Below are positions 9,647 to 21,706 of a stretch of DNA of 64,000 nucleotides, piece by piece; the first letter of the stretch is position 1, and every line of letters begins with the position of its first letter. Source of the DNA: Symbiodinium natans (taxonomy: Eukaryota > Sar > Dinophyceae > Suessiales > Symbiodiniaceae). The notes under the pieces were generated by a model, which was given only the letters and a program-made list of their open reading frames with translations, was not told where the DNA came from and ran no database searches. A program made the translations under genes and the position numbers. The DNA lies in contig CAJNDS010002277.1 in NCBI GenBank assembly GCA_905221605.1, positions 147,001 through 211,000 on the forward strand, given 5' to 3'.

Positions 9647-10019
9647 GCGCTGTGGCAAGCAGAAGCAGTGGGTGTTGCCTGAAGACTGGACAGTTGCAGT
9701 GAACACCGTTGGCCAACAGCGCACTTGATCAATGCCAAGCAGGGCCCTGGGCGCTTCATGGTGGCCGAGCAAGAACGCAAAGAAGGCACCCGTGGTGCAA
9801 CCCGTCTTTCCCATGTACGCTAGTTCTGGCTAGTCTACGTCAGCAGAGTAGTTGTGGAGATCACAAACTTTTGCACTTGCTGTCTCAACCTTCCCTGGAG
9901 GGCTCAGAGTGATTAGGCCTTTCAAATTGCTGCCTCAAACTTTTCCGGAAGGCCCAGCAGTGAGTATAACTTCCAGAAGGTTCAGCGCCCAAAGGCTGCA
10001 AGCTTAAGATTTCACTTTC

Positions 10020-12170
10020 TGCTTTCTTGCTGGCTAATGTTGATTGAAATAGATTTATTTAGAGCTACAGAACATGTTTTCTAAAGAGTTTTTTGCCGTT
10101 CTTAACTAAATGCCCAGTAAAGTGACTGGAAGCAACCAAGTTCATTGATAAAAGTAGAGGTTTAGGAAGGTTGTATCTGACAGGCTCACCCTAGTTTTCA
10201 CGGAGCCTCCATTTCCAGGCCCGTCAGTGCATAAGAGTTGGCGGTGTGGATGACCTCTGTGGGCTTCGGTAGGAAAACAGGGCAGCGGGCCAATGAGGCT
10301 CCAACTTTTCTCTGGGGTTCTTATGTATTGGAAAAAAGAGGTCTTGGTGCGAAGACTCTCCGTGGCAATTTTTATAAATTTTTTAAAATGCAAGTTTCAG
10401 CACTTTTCAAGGTTTTTGGAGTTAATTTTCATTGTTTGCAGGCGTCGCTGGGTTATTGTTCAGCTCTCTGCAGTGGTCTTAGCTGGAATTTACCCAGACG
10501 GAATTTATGAAAGCTGCATATTTTCAGAAATTTGAATTTTTTTTGTTTTTGAAAACCATGAAAAATGTGTTTTTTTTCCTTTCGTTAAAAACTTTTTTGT
10601 TTGCCCTGGCAAGATAGCATGTAGGAATTCCAAAATGATTTGTTTTCAAACCAATCCACAGAATGCATTTTGGATTTTTTGGACGCCGCGTTTTTTACAA
10701 TGTTTTTTGAAAGTTTTAAAAATTTGAAATTTTGATCCAAAACCAAGCCGGTTTGCAAAAATTTAGTAAGGCTTATTTGTTTTCAGATCATTTTGTTAAC
10801 AGTGTTTTTCTGAAACAAGAAAAAGTTGAAAAAAAAAACATCAATTGATGTTTCAGAATTGTGTTAACCAATTTTGTTTCTGAACCAAGGCATTGCAAAA
10901 TCAGTATTCACACTGCAGACTTTAAAATGCTTGAAAACCAGTGTTTCCTGTTTTTAAATGTTTTTTCATTTTTAAAAATTTTAAAAAACCATCTGCTTTG
11001 ACCAGAGCAACTTTGAAACCAGTGTTTTTTTCTGGTTTAAATTTTTTTCATGTTTGAAATTGCAAAAATAATTTGCTTAACAGAGCATCTCCAATTTTCT
11101 CAAGGTGTTGCCTTGCATGTGGCAAGCCAGACAGTTGAAAAACACAGCCAAAGTTTTTTTAAGGTCATGTTTCTTTGCTGGCTTTGTTCAGCCTTTGCAG
11201 GTGCAAACAGGAAAAATGCACGTCAAGTTAAGCATAAGTCTTGGCTTCAACGCGAACAAGGGAAACCGGTGGATGGGCTGCGACGACCGCAATTGCAGAC
11301 CGCAAGGTTGTGGTGGCGGGCCGTGGACATGAGGCATGACTCAATGACTCATGACTCATGACTATGACATGACTCATGACTCATAACTCATGACTTCCAT
11401 GTCTTTGCACTTTCGTTTGATGTTGGTTTGATGGTAGGTGCGCCGTCTCATCCCTCTTTGAATCTCCTTGCTCTAGCTTACTGGGGCGCTGTTGCGTCGA
11501 AGAAGCAGTGGAGGAAAAAAAATGACTCATGACTTCCACAAAATACATTCTGTTTTTTTTTGAACGCCGCTTTTTTTCTATGTTTTTTAAGATTTTCAAT
11601 ATGTTAAATTTTGATCCAAAGCAAGCCGGTTGGCTTAGTTTCAAAAAGTTAGTATGGATCATCTTGTTCATTTTGTTGACAATGTTTCTTAAACAAGGAA
11701 AAATTGAACAAAAATCAATTAACGTTTTTTTTGATTTTGTTTTTCAGGCAAGTTTGTTCAGAGCGATTCTGTTTCTAAACAAGGCATTCCAAAATTATTA
11801 TTCATATTGCAGACTTTGAAATGCTTCGAAACCAGTTTTTTTCTGTGTTTTAAACGTTTTTTCATGTTTGAAATTTAAAAAACAATTTGCTTTAAAAAAC
11901 GTAGCAAAAGAGCATCTCCAATTTGCATCTCAAGTATGGTGTGGCCTGCATGTGTCGCCAGAACAGCTGAAAAACACAGACCAAGTTCTTTGAGGTCCTG
12001 TTTCATTGCTGGTGGTTTTGTTTCAGCCTTTTCTGCAAACAGGAAAAAATGCACGTCAAGCCAAACAGCAGAAAAGAAAGATGGGCTGAGTTTGAAGTCT
12101 TGGCTGGATTCGACGCGAACAAAGCTGAAAGGAAACCAAGGCAGTTTTTCATTGTTCATGACCCGTGTTT
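10020..12170. repeat. AT-rich island with diverged ~0.6 kb duplication
   Basis: The region is rich in T runs and sharply more AT-rich than its surroundings. About 10670-11275 and 11545-12135 match in order: a GACGCCGC/GAACGCCGC T-rich start, TTTTGATCCAAA with AAGCCGGTTTGC, then AGCATCTCCAATTT, GAAAAACACAG and AATGCACGTCAAG, ending near ACGCGAACAA. Similarity is patchy. No ORF with protein character was seen. Confidence 0.65.
11335..11395. repeat. CATGACT microsatellite
   Basis: Runs of ATGACTC/ATGACT separate the two halves of the AT-rich duplication. Related CATGACTCATGA and TGATGATTGATGA runs resume at 12190-12360. Confidence 0.8.
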
Positions 12171-12468
12171 GTGGCCGATTCATGGTTCCTGATTCATGAT
12201 GATCTCATGACTCATGACTCATGACTCGTGGCTCATCATGATCTCATGTCATGAGTCATGACTGAATGAATGATTGATGACTGATGATTGATGATTCATA
12301 CTTCACAATGCATAATGATTCATGATGCGATGCGATGATGCGATTATGATTGATGCCAATGCCAGGCAATGCGGCGGCAATGCCAGGCCAGGACCGCGTG
12401 CCAGCACCAGGACCGCCGGGAAGCCGGACTGCCAAGATGCCAGGGCTCAGGACTCAGGACCTGGCAGG

Positions 12469-12488
12469 ATGATGATGACGACGATGAT

Positions 12489-12519
<31 letters not shown>

Positions 12520-12562
12520 ACAATGACACGATATGATGATATATGATATGCTATGATCTGAT

Positions 12563-12601
<39 letters not shown>

Positions 12602-12640
12602 GTATGATGATGATGATGATGATGCTGCTGATGATCTTCT
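12469..12640. repeat. (GAT)n microsatellite, interrupted
   Basis: Three blocks of GAT/ATG triplets are interrupted by ATATGATATG-type sequence and followed by GCTGAT triplets. Reading frames through it give poly-Asp, poly-Met, poly-His or poly-Ile ORFs, which are artefacts. Confidence 0.9.
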
Positions 12641-12699
12641 GCTGAGGATCTGCTGACGCTGCTGGGCAATATGAGACTCTTGATGAGACTGCCGACAGG

Positions 12700-14860
12700 T
12701 TTGTTAATCTGGCCCTATGGCCCTAGAACACCATGCCGCGCCCGAAATTTCGGCCATTTTCTGATCTGTTCGAGTTTGGCTCGAATCGAGGCCCGCCGGC
12801 CAGTCGCTTTCGCCGCCTCGCCATGGGTCGGGGCTAATTCCTGCTTGGAAGAACACTTCTAGTATGGCTAAGGTAACAAGCCCACAGTTCCATATAAAGC
12901 GCCTTGTTCCGTTGCTTATAATTGTTACACATCAGAGACCAGCGTTAGCCTTTGGTGGTCCACTACCATGTGCGGCAATAGGCACCTTCACAATTGTCCA
13001 GTGGATGGTTTGCGTTGTATCCTCTTTAATGCGTGCACCCAAATGATATTGGAAAAGCCTGTACACGAAGTCGAAAACAAAAAAAAACATCAAAATGCTG
13101 CAATTAAGTCACTCAGTGATTGAGGTTTAGAGCGCTTCAAGACACTCAGAACACGGAAAAACCGTCGCACGCAGGGCAGCATCTCCTCCGTCTTCGCCGC
13201 AAAAGCTGATAACACGAAAAGGAGCAATGGCCTACACCCTGCGCCCTAGACCGAAACCCGGGACCCTGTAGCCTCTAAACCCAGAACCCTAGACCCTCAG
13301 GCCTCAACCCTAGACCAGAACGCAGAAACTTTCATGGTCCAGGAAGGGTTTAGGGCACGCGAAAACACGAAAGGAGCAATGGACTGGCTTCGACGTCTGT
13401 TTGTCGGTTCAAACAGAGTACCTTTGAGCCTAAAAACCCGACCCTCGAACCTGAAAATAAACCCTGGACACTTAGCTCCGTCGTAGGTAATGGGGCCATG
13501 TAATCCATGTGGCCCCCTGATTTGATGCCAAGCAGAGAGTGCTTCGCACCCCCATTTTGCCGTCAGGCAAAAAACCCAAGTGTTCTCTTGCAAAGCCACT
13601 TTGAAATCGGCCTAACATCCAAAAGGGCAGCTAGCCATGCTGGCTGCCGCCTTGCATGCATGGTTTCTCTTTGTGGAAGATACTAAGGCCACGCCTTTGG
13701 GTGTTAGCCAATACTGGAACAACGGACTAGCCCTGCGGGTGCAGCAAGTTCTTGCAGCCTTCGTCTTTCCTGCTTTCCAGTACCCGCCCCCAAAGTCTTA
13801 CTTAACGCCTGCAGGGAAGTGTCGGTCGCTCTTCATCAGTGGAATGAACGGAAAAGAGAATACCGAACGTTGGTTACTCTGCACACTGCCTCCAAAGGTC
13901 CCATTGGACCAGGGGCACTTTGGGGCATAGGTTCATAGGCTTCTTCAGGTTTGCAATTTCATTTTCTGATGCACACAAATTCCGAAAGACTACAAGCTTT
14001 AGGTTTGCAATTTCGCTCCTGCTGCTTTTCCGGTTCAAAAGCTTCAGAGTGCCAATAAGTTGGAGTGATGCGCAATGCTTCTTATTTTTCTTTTAGCCTA
14101 GCGCTTAAACGGCTTGCAGTGGCAAGTGTGAATAAGAGGTTTCAACTGTTCTGCACGGCTGACGTAGATTTGGACTTTAGTTCCACAGAATCAGCATAGC
14201 ACAAAACTGTTAGACTTAAGGTGCAAGTTTCTTTTGGTTAGACGCTTGCAGGTGTCCGCGCATGCTTAGGCACAGGTTTTTTGGGCGTACGCAGTGTAGT
14301 TGTTAATGTAATTTAAGTGCACAGGCCCCTGCAGGTCAAATTTACATAAGGTCCCCCAAATGCCAAGAGATTTTCGCTTGCGTGCGTGTTATGACTAAGC
14401 ACTGTGGACTTGTGTTTCTCTGGTTAGTTGCAGCGTCTAGCAGAGAATCTCTTAATTGCTTTGCTTTGGGAAATTCCGCAAAACTCCAGTTGGAGCGCAG
14501 GCCAGGTGTATTTTCTTGTAAGGAAAACAGCCAAGAGAAAATTCCACAGTGCAACCCAGCACCTTTAGATTTGTGTTTAAATGGGTATTAACTTGCAACG
14601 TTCAATGGGATTACAGCTTGGCATTGTCCAAGAGAGACGCAAGGTTCTAACTAGGAACAACACCTACGTTTGCTAATTTTCTGGATTGTCCAAGAGGTAC
14701 CATCCAGAAGAATTTCCGTTGCGGCGCAGGTACAAGGTTACAACCTCAAATCCCAGAAACTCCAATAAATAATGGCTCACATTCAGCAAACACCACCTCT
14801 TGGAACAAGTGGGCAATTTAAGAGTGGTGTTTTGCTAAAGTTCAAAGCGAGCCTTTGGCA
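12700..14860. other. No gene recognised
   Basis: I see no exon with protein character. At 13240-13330 there are CCCTAGACC / CCCAGAACC-type degenerate telomere-like tracts, and at 13930-14050 two units of the ~60 bp repeat seen at 4475-4915. The remaining ORFs are short and unconvincing. Confidence 0.4.
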
Positions 14861-14864
14861 ATTG

Positions 14865-14950
14865 TGCGGAACGTACAAACGATAAACGAACGAAAGCGCA
14901 CGCCTTACGGGGCGTGCGCTTTCGTTCGTTTATCGTTCGTACGTTCCGCA
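14865..14950. repeat. Long hairpin: 40-bp arms, 6-base loop
   Basis: Left arm 14865-14904 and right arm 14911-14950 are reverse complements with a single mismatch and are separated by TTACGG. The inner core is GCGCACGCC / GGCGTGCGC. The right arm ends exactly where a TGATGATGC microsatellite begins. Near-perfect arms imply recent origin, gene conversion between arms, or a fold-back insertion. Confidence 0.9.
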
Positions 14951-14961
14951 TGATGATGCTC

Positions 14962-14992
<31 letters not shown>

Positions 14993-15099
14993 GGCTGATG
15001 AGGCTGATGAGGCTGATGCTGATGCTGATGCTGATGCTGATGCTGATGATGATGATGATCATGATGATGATGATGATGATGCTGATGGTGATGATACTG

Positions 15100-15139
<40 letters not shown>

Positions 15140-16623
15140 GTTGGTGAAGTGGAAATGCTGGATGAAGGTGGTTCTGCAAAGCAGGACGATGTGTTCGCTG
15201 CGTTGAAGAAGACATCCGGAAGCTCATTGAGGCGCTTTTCGGAATTTCCACTGGATGACCTACCGGACCTACCGGTGAGATGCCGACTTTGACTTTGTGT
15301 TGTTTTGCCGGCTTGGTTTTGGACTTGGAAGGCAGCTGCTTGGCTGTCACTGACGTCGGATATTGCAGCTAAAGACGCTTCTTGGAGTTTGCCTGCACTT
15401 AATACAGTTGGCAGAATTTTTGTGGCATGTCTGCATGCCTTGCGGAGTATTTCGTGCCATTTGCCTGTTGGGCTGCTTTGGATTTGTGTTGGCATACGAG
15501 CTGATACGGATTACCAAGTTAACAATACATTAAGATGATCGTTTCATGCGCGCTCGTAGGCTACCAGTATGCCTGCTGCAAGCTGGAGTTTGGTGGCTAT
15601 AGAGAAGTTCAACAGAGGCAGAAGCAAAGTGTTCTAGTTGTCACAGCCTGTCGTCTTTGAAAGGCATGTTACTGTAAACATGTTGTACGTACATCACGTT
15701 CATGGATCATTGGTGCTATACGAGTTGCGTCATGGTCCCCATCCGCAGCCCGTGCGGCATGGTGCCGGATTTTTCGGCAGAAGACAGATATGTTCGTCAT
15801 CAGCGTGGATTATTCGCTGCTCGGCGCTTACCATCACGCTTGTATACATTGGTTTCTTGTAGGGTCCGTTCTTGCAGTTGTTAAAAGACAAAAATCAGCT
15901 ACACAGTGAGGAAGCGCAGCGACTTTGAAATGTGTAGGGTTTAGCATTGAATCCCCCAATGTGCCAGACGTGCAAGTTGCAGGTTACCGTCCTGCCTCGA
16001 GCACTGACAACAACTGCGGTGATGAGCTTACTTGAATGTAGTTGATTCTCATATGGCAGCAATTTTCGACTCAGCAGACGTGCATGACATGAACGATGTT
16101 TAGCTTCACTGTTGAAATAATGCTTGTTGACTACTTTGCTATTGTGTGCGATGTAATCCAAGCAATCGAACCCGAGAATGGGTATGTCTGGACGAGCTAG
16201 TGCCATGATCCATCAGTGTTGATGCGAGCAGTTCGGGTTTATTTCATGCATTGTTTTGCGTTGCACAGCAAACCTGCTCATGGTTGTAGGGATTGTCACC
16301 TTTCGACATCGAGGGACGGAACTTTGCCATCAAATTTGAGAGTTTTGGAACTGTGTGCCCAGGTCAGTCCGCAGCCACTTGCCCACGGCAAGATGCTTCT
16401 GCCGGCACCGGCTCCACAGGTGTTTTCTGAAGTCTTCAAACACGTGCGTACAATATCTGCACTGACACCATGCATGTGTCTGCACGCTCATGCGAGTGTT
16501 AGTTTTGCGTCGGACCTTGAGAGGTTGTCCCTCATGCTCAACCAGCACAATTGCAGGTGCGGGTCGCATGAAGCGGGGTTTCAGGTGTGATGCAATGTGT
16601 TTCCTCAGCGGTGTTATTTGCAC
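14905..16623 (-). other. Possible coding fragments on the minus strand, unknown
   Basis: Three minus-strand frames have protein-like composition: 16623-16330 (contains CQCRYCTHVFEDFRKHLWSRC, a C-x2-C-x9-H-x4-C zinc-finger-like spacing), 16206-15895 (starts MALARPDIPILGFDCLDYIA) and 15495-15130 (starts MPTQIQSSPTGKWHEILRKA and runs into the microsatellite as poly-Ser). They may be exons or remnants of one minus-strand gene or retroelement. Frames on the plus strand are partly open too, so this is tentative. Confidence 0.25.
14951..15131. repeat. TGATGATGC microsatellite
   Basis: (ATG)n, (GAGGCTGAT)n and (GCTGAT)n blocks lie directly against the hairpin. On the minus strand this reads as poly-His, poly-Ser or poly-Ile. 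Confidence 0.9.
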
Positions 16624-16649
16624 GGCACAATCCCTGGTGTCTTTGTTTT

Positions 16650-18060
16650 TCGGAGAATTCTGAACAAATGGAACACCGATGATGTTTGCATGGCTAGCCC
16701 GTAGAAGTTCATTCTAGTCGGCATCTAGGTGCTTGCTGCTCCGGAGTGTTGCCTTGTGCAGATGCATGTTTTGGGCTGTCTGTGCGATTTGCTTGCGGTG
16801 TGAAGTCATGTGGCATTCGGCATGGTCAGCCCTAGACATGGGTCCCTAGACATGGGTCAAAGTGCTTGAACTGATCAGTCTTGTGTAGACTTTTCCATCT
16901 GTTTGCTTTATCTGCCAAATGTTGAAGGAAGCGCCTATGCTTCGGCATAATTGCAGCATAGAGTTAGGCGCTCATTTAAAGCACTCTTCCTGGGATACGT
17001 TTTTGTAGCTAACGTGAGAAGACCAGGATGTGCAGCGCGATCTTCACAGCGTGGTGCGCAGTCTGCAACGACAGGCCCATACTGTGTACCGTCTCACGCT
17101 GTGGGGCATCGGAGCTGAATGAGATTGCCATCCGATTTATTGGTAAGTATCCAGGCTCGTAGCATCGTCGCAACCCCGCGGCTCAATTGCTGTCTTCATC
17201 TGACGTGAAGTGTGTTGGAGTGGTCCACATCTTGCACTACTTTGAACTGATGGGGCATGCCTTGGGCCTTGATGTGATGTGCGCGTTGCAGAGTGATGGC
17301 ATGGCGTCAGGTCGACGAGCTCCAGGCCCGGCTGCCCACACCTTGACCTGCCAGAGAACGCGTGCCTGTTGTGCTTGAGTTTTTAGCATTGTGTTCCGTA
17401 GTGCACCACAAGAGCTCCATTCGCCCACATGTTTTTTGAACAGTGCTTGGGAGGACATGGTGCGATCTTTGCAGCAGCCTTCGACAAGTGAGGCTGAAGA
17501 AACCACGCTCAGCTGAGGAAGTCAAACGATTCGAAAAAAACCTGGAGCATTTGCTCCTTCTAGGCTTACCTTCAGCAAAGCAGAGTGAAGAAGAGAGCGA
17601 TGTGACATGGATCGCGAAGTGAAGGGGTGAAGGATGGTGAGCTGTAGGACAAAGAGGAGGAGAGCGAAAGATGGGGTGTGGAAGAATTGAGCGTCTTCAA
17701 AGACCTTGCATTGGTTCGCAATGGCTTGTGCATTCAGCAGAAGATGCCAGGCAGCACACGCCATAATTAAGTGAAAGCCCAGCTCCAGAAACGTCCAGAG
17801 TTGGAGCCAGGCTGTTGACAGACCGTCCGCCACGGTTCATGAGGCCACAAATTTTTGTGGATTGTGTTTGGAGCTTGATTCTTGCTTGTCTTCGTTTCAT
17901 TCTTCTCCCTTTGCTAGCCACCACCTTTTGAGCTGTGCAGGCATCGCCCTCAACAGCTGCACCGATCATGGCGCGCACGCCGTCAGAGGAAGTCCCCTGG
18001 CTGTGTTTCAAGCACCATGAGCCACAACGAACAGATCCTTGGCTGTCCGAGTGGACTCAA
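16650..18060. other. No gene recognised
   Basis: Only short overlapping ORFs on both strands. I find no splice-consistent exon or repeat of note, apart from a short CTAGACATGGGTC duplication near 16840. Confidence 0.35.
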
Positions 18061-18061
18061 G

Positions 18062-18163
18062 GAAGAACGCAAAATCACTGGAGGCGCTGTTGCAGATGTA
18101 TCGGCAGCGGCGGGCAGAGGTTGAGGAGTGCCGCCCGGAGGCACGGGCAGGGATTGGCGACAG
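18062..18163 (+). CDS. Possible upstream exon of the ankyrin gene
   Basis: A frame preceded by AG|G and followed by a GT donor (CAG|GTTCCA) encodes a helical, charged stretch (KSLEALLQMYRQRRAEVEEC). It ends in phase 2, which matches the next exon at 18938. A rival frame through the same bases starts at an ATG (18017, MSHNEQILGC) and also ends in phase 2 at an alternative GT donor. I cannot decide which one is used. No domain is recognised. Confidence 0.35.
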
Positions 18164-18937
18164 GTTCCAGTCGCAGAGTTAGAGTCTGTGAGGAGATGCG
18201 TGTGTGTGAAAGGCAATGTAGAGGCCTTTGCGCAGGACAGCAGGACACGTCTTGGTCTTTTGAGCTTTGCAGCACGGCACTGTCGCCTGCCTGGCTCGAG
18301 CCTTCCTGGTTTCCAGCCACGACGGCGGGAGGCGTGGACAGGCGCGACCCCGAAAGCCACAATCTGCCATTTCTCAGCCATCTCTCCTTTCTGGTCATTG
18401 TGAGAGTGCCGTGCAAGTCTCCGCAGCAGCTTGTGAGGTTCATGGCGTGCTTAGGTTTTGCCAAGCTTAAGTGGGCACGACAAAGCTGCAAAAGCGGAAT
18501 CGTGCGGCCATAACTGTACAAGACTGCACCCCTACTCGAGCTCCTGCGTTGTAGTCGGAGCACGGTTCCAGCTGTTTCGAAGCAGTCCACGACCATTCGG
18601 TGACCATTCCAGGACATGGAAGGGCCTCATTTTGAGCCTCCAAGGAAGCGAGGCCTTGCCTTGCCTTGCGAGGTTGTGTTTTTGTTCACATGATTTTTCA
18701 TTATGTTTGTTCGTTATGTTTTCCTACGTTTCTTTTCGCCAGCTTGCGACGCATGTGGAGCCAGGCGACTTCCTCGCCTCGCGGCCGAGGCGCGGGGACC
18801 AAGTATGAGGATGTTGTTCAGATGTTGAGAAGTCAATACTTGGACACTTGTGATTTCTTGTGATTTTCTCTTCTATGTCCTTTTCGGTCTTTTGCCTGCC
18901 TCCTCTTTGAGTCCCTCTCTCGTTGAACGGCTGGCAG

Positions 18938-19660
18938 ATTACACGGAAGCCGCTACGTCGATGCCCTGCCGGATGTCGATCAGCAGCTGGAGAATGCCAT
19001 TGTTTCTCCCTCAGAGGCTTCAGGCGCTCACTTGCTTTCCTCAGCTGTTTTCCAGTGCTTTGTGTTCCTACGTCGTGCTGTTGAGAAGGTGATGGGTGAC
19101 CTGGCATGGGTGAAGGACGCTGCGCCGAGATGTTGTGCTTGTTGGAGGGTCAAATGGGCAAGCCGGAACCGTCGAGTGAGAACTCCCTGAGGACTGCATC
19201 AAGAAAGGTGCCAATGTGAATTGCCGACTCGATGAGAAGGGCTTCACCCCTCTGATGCTGGCCTCGGAAGGCTCCACAAGCGTCGGATTAGAGATGATTT
19301 CGGGCTCGAGAGAGACAGCCCGATTTTGCAGAGTCACTGTTCAGTGTGTTGCGCATGTCGGGGGCCATGGGCCTTCAGCAGCTCCATTCTAAAGCAGAGT
19401 CGACCTGTTCTGCATGTTTGCGCCTTTGTGTCTACAGTGGAGTTTCGATGTTTCACGGCGGTTGGGCGCGTTGAGGTGGCTGGGCAAACATCGTCAGATA
19501 CATGGTTGAGAATACCGATGTAGAAATGGACGCAGTGGATTCCGGAGGCACGCTGCCATCACCGCCTTCGCAATGAGGCAATGTGATCAGATTGCCTGCA
19601 GGCTTTAATGCGGCGGATATTGCGGCGCTGAACGGCTACCTTAGTTGGGAGGAGAGAGGC
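18938..19660 (+). CDS. Ankyrin-repeat gene, first exon cluster
   Basis: Five short exons fit by phase: 18938-19016, 19089-19115 (27 nt), 19192-19270, 19476-19547 and 19602 to about 19655. Spliced, they read into classic ankyrin sequence: GDLAWVKDCIKKGANVNC, then GFTPLMLASEGGWANIVRYM, then VENTDVEMDAVDSG, then GFNAADIAALNGYL. The intervening introns start GC (19017), GA (19116), GC (19271) and GC (19548) and end AG|G; they are 72, 76, 205 and 54 nt. Continuity of ankyrin consensus across every junction is the main support. Ankyrin repeats act as protein-binding scaffolds, and the partner is unknown. Confidence 0.65.
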
Positions 19661-19769
19661 ACCTTGACAGGGAGATCAGCATAGTCAACGTGCAGCGTAG
19701 TCAGCTTGGTCTTGCATCAGCCCTGATTTCAAGTGTGCCAAGTGTGCCAGTGATTGGTTTTTGCCTCAG

Positions 19770-19830
19770 GTAAGAATGCGGATGTTGCAGACATTGTCAA
19801 TTATCTGAAGGCTGTGATGCACCTGCACCA
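19770..19830 (+). CDS. Probable ankyrin-gene exon
   Basis: After TTTTTGCCTCAG|G the phase-1 frame gives NADVADIVNYLKAVMHLHHV, which resembles the second helix of an ankyrin repeat. The 3' boundary is not fixed. Confidence 0.4.
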
Positions 19831-19971
19831 TGTTTCCATGGCCATTGTGAGCTCTGGGTTGTTTTTGAGAGTGCAGGACAGAGGCCTCGAGTACACTTGG
19901 AGAGGAGCCATTATTGGTGCGGTGCCCCAAAATCTCAAACCTGGCTGTTTCGCACGATGGCCGAACATGAG

Positions 19972-21706
19972 GCGGTGACATTGATCGCATCAACGAGTTC
20001 TTGGAGAATGGTCAGGACATTGAGGAACGAACGGGCCACTTGGCACCAAACCATGAAAAGCAAAGCAGATGAGGTCAATGAATAGAGGAACTGAAGACAC
20101 AGGTTGCGTCCGTGTTTCTCCTTTGTTTCCCCTCGTTTCCCGTTGTGTGCCGTTGTTCTTTTTTGTTCGTGTTTGAGGCTACTACTGCGAGGGCACCTTG
20201 GTCGCAAGAGCGGAAGACAGAATGTGCACTAGATGGTCGTGCCACCGTAGCGTTGGGATGCCAGTAGCAGTGGACAGCGATTCAGCCTCATCAATCCCTT
20301 GCCACGGCCATGAACGGACCAATGCTGCATCTACCAGGAACTACCGGCTTGCGACAAGCGCGTCTGCGCGAAGCTGTTGATGCATCATATGGCACTCTCC
20401 CTCAATCGGCGGCGAAGGGTATGAAACCGGAGCCCAAAAAGGGTACGCGCCAAGGGCCGGGGGTAATGCGACAGGCATGTTGGCCCACACTCAAATCGAC
20501 TTCGTAATTGAAACGCTGCTGTCTCGGCAGCCGCGTTGGCCCAGAGCAGGGTGCAGTAGCTTTAGCCAAAGGCTAAGCGCGTTTTTGCTTGAAGCTTCGC
20601 AAAGAAAGCTAGGCAGCCGGGTCCTCAGAGGTGTCAGGGGGTTTGTCAGGCGGCGTCTTAGGGCCCTCAGGGGGTTCCAGGGGGTTCCAGGGGGCACCAG
20701 GGAGGCTAGGAGAGGGGGCCCAGTTTCTCGCATTTCTGGGCGCTCTGAGGAGCCGACAGGTGGGACCCGGTGCGTCATCGCTCAACTCTTCTGCGCACGT
20801 GCCCGTGCGCTGTCCAGAGTCAACGTTTTTACCTGCAGATCGCTGAAGAGGTTGCAGCAGATGTAGAAGATCGCAGGGCAAGGACCTCGATGTAACACCT
20901 GCGCCACACCAAATTTCTTTGATCTAGACTGGGTCAGTGACATCCCGATGTTGCAACAGTTTATGCATGCCGGGCGGGCCCGAGTGCTTCGGTATTTCCG
21001 GAGCTTATGAGATCCCACGCTTTTCACTGCATTCCACGACTGAGGGGGGGTTCTGTTCTGTACTCTTAAAGCCAGACAAGCACCCAGGGCAGAAACAATG
21101 CACCAGCAGGCAAGCTGTCCGCGTATTCGTAGCCGCTTTGACTCTTGTTGTTCTGGACCAATGTGGTGTGCGTTTATGCCTGTTAGATATGTATCTTCTT
21201 GATCCCGACCCGCTGGCATTCGCAAAATTTTTAGTCTACAATGCCATCCCCATAGACAATTATACAGGGCTCGAAACAAGCGTCTGGATTTTCCGCTGCT
21301 GCCAAATTGGCACAGAGGTCTGATGTTGCTGTTGTATGTTGCATTTTCATGCCTGCGTAAAAATCCAAAATTAGCAGAACCGGTTTCTTTATCCCGAAAA
21401 TTCAAATGTTGAGTAGTAAAAGCTGCATTCGCAATGTTCTTGCTTTTTCCAGCCTCCAGAGACGTTCTTGCTTTTTCCTCCGGCAATTTCAGTCCAAACG
21501 AAAAAGAAAAAGCAACAAAACTAATAATTTCTTCCAAAGTCATATAAAATCGTGTCACATAAATGACAATCCTGCTTCAGTCCTTGACAACCCTTGGTGA
21601 AGGGAGCGAATCTAGAGCCGCTTCGTGCCTTCAGGCAACTACCAGTACACAGCCTTCCAAATGGCCATGAAGTTTGGGCGCCAGAACGTTGCCCGCTACC
21701 TCTTGT
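19972..21706 (+). CDS. Ankyrin-repeat exons separated by a 1.6-kb intron
   Basis: Exon 19972-20034 encodes GDIDRINEFLENGQDIEER and ends in phase 1 at a GC donor. Exon 21635 to about 21706 begins GC AAC TAC and encodes NYQYTAFQMAMKFGRQNVAR, then YLL. Joined, they give an uninterrupted ankyrin repeat across the junction (DIEERTGNYQYTAFQMAMKF). The intron 20035-21634 holds no recognised gene but has a GGGGGTTCCAGGGGGTTCCA short tandem near 20680. The exon is degenerate relative to the main block at 27.2 kb. Confidence 0.6.

Noticed and set aside
12322-12669. Poly-Asp, poly-His and poly-Ile ORFs
   Set aside because: They translate the GAT microsatellite.
14835-15350. Poly-His/poly-Ile minus ORF
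   Set aside because: It translates the TGATGC microsatellite and half of the long hairpin.
19548-19577. A 30-nt GC-AG intron
   Set aside because: The acceptor at 19601 (54-nt intron) gives a much better ankyrin junction (VDSGGFNAADIAALNGYL).
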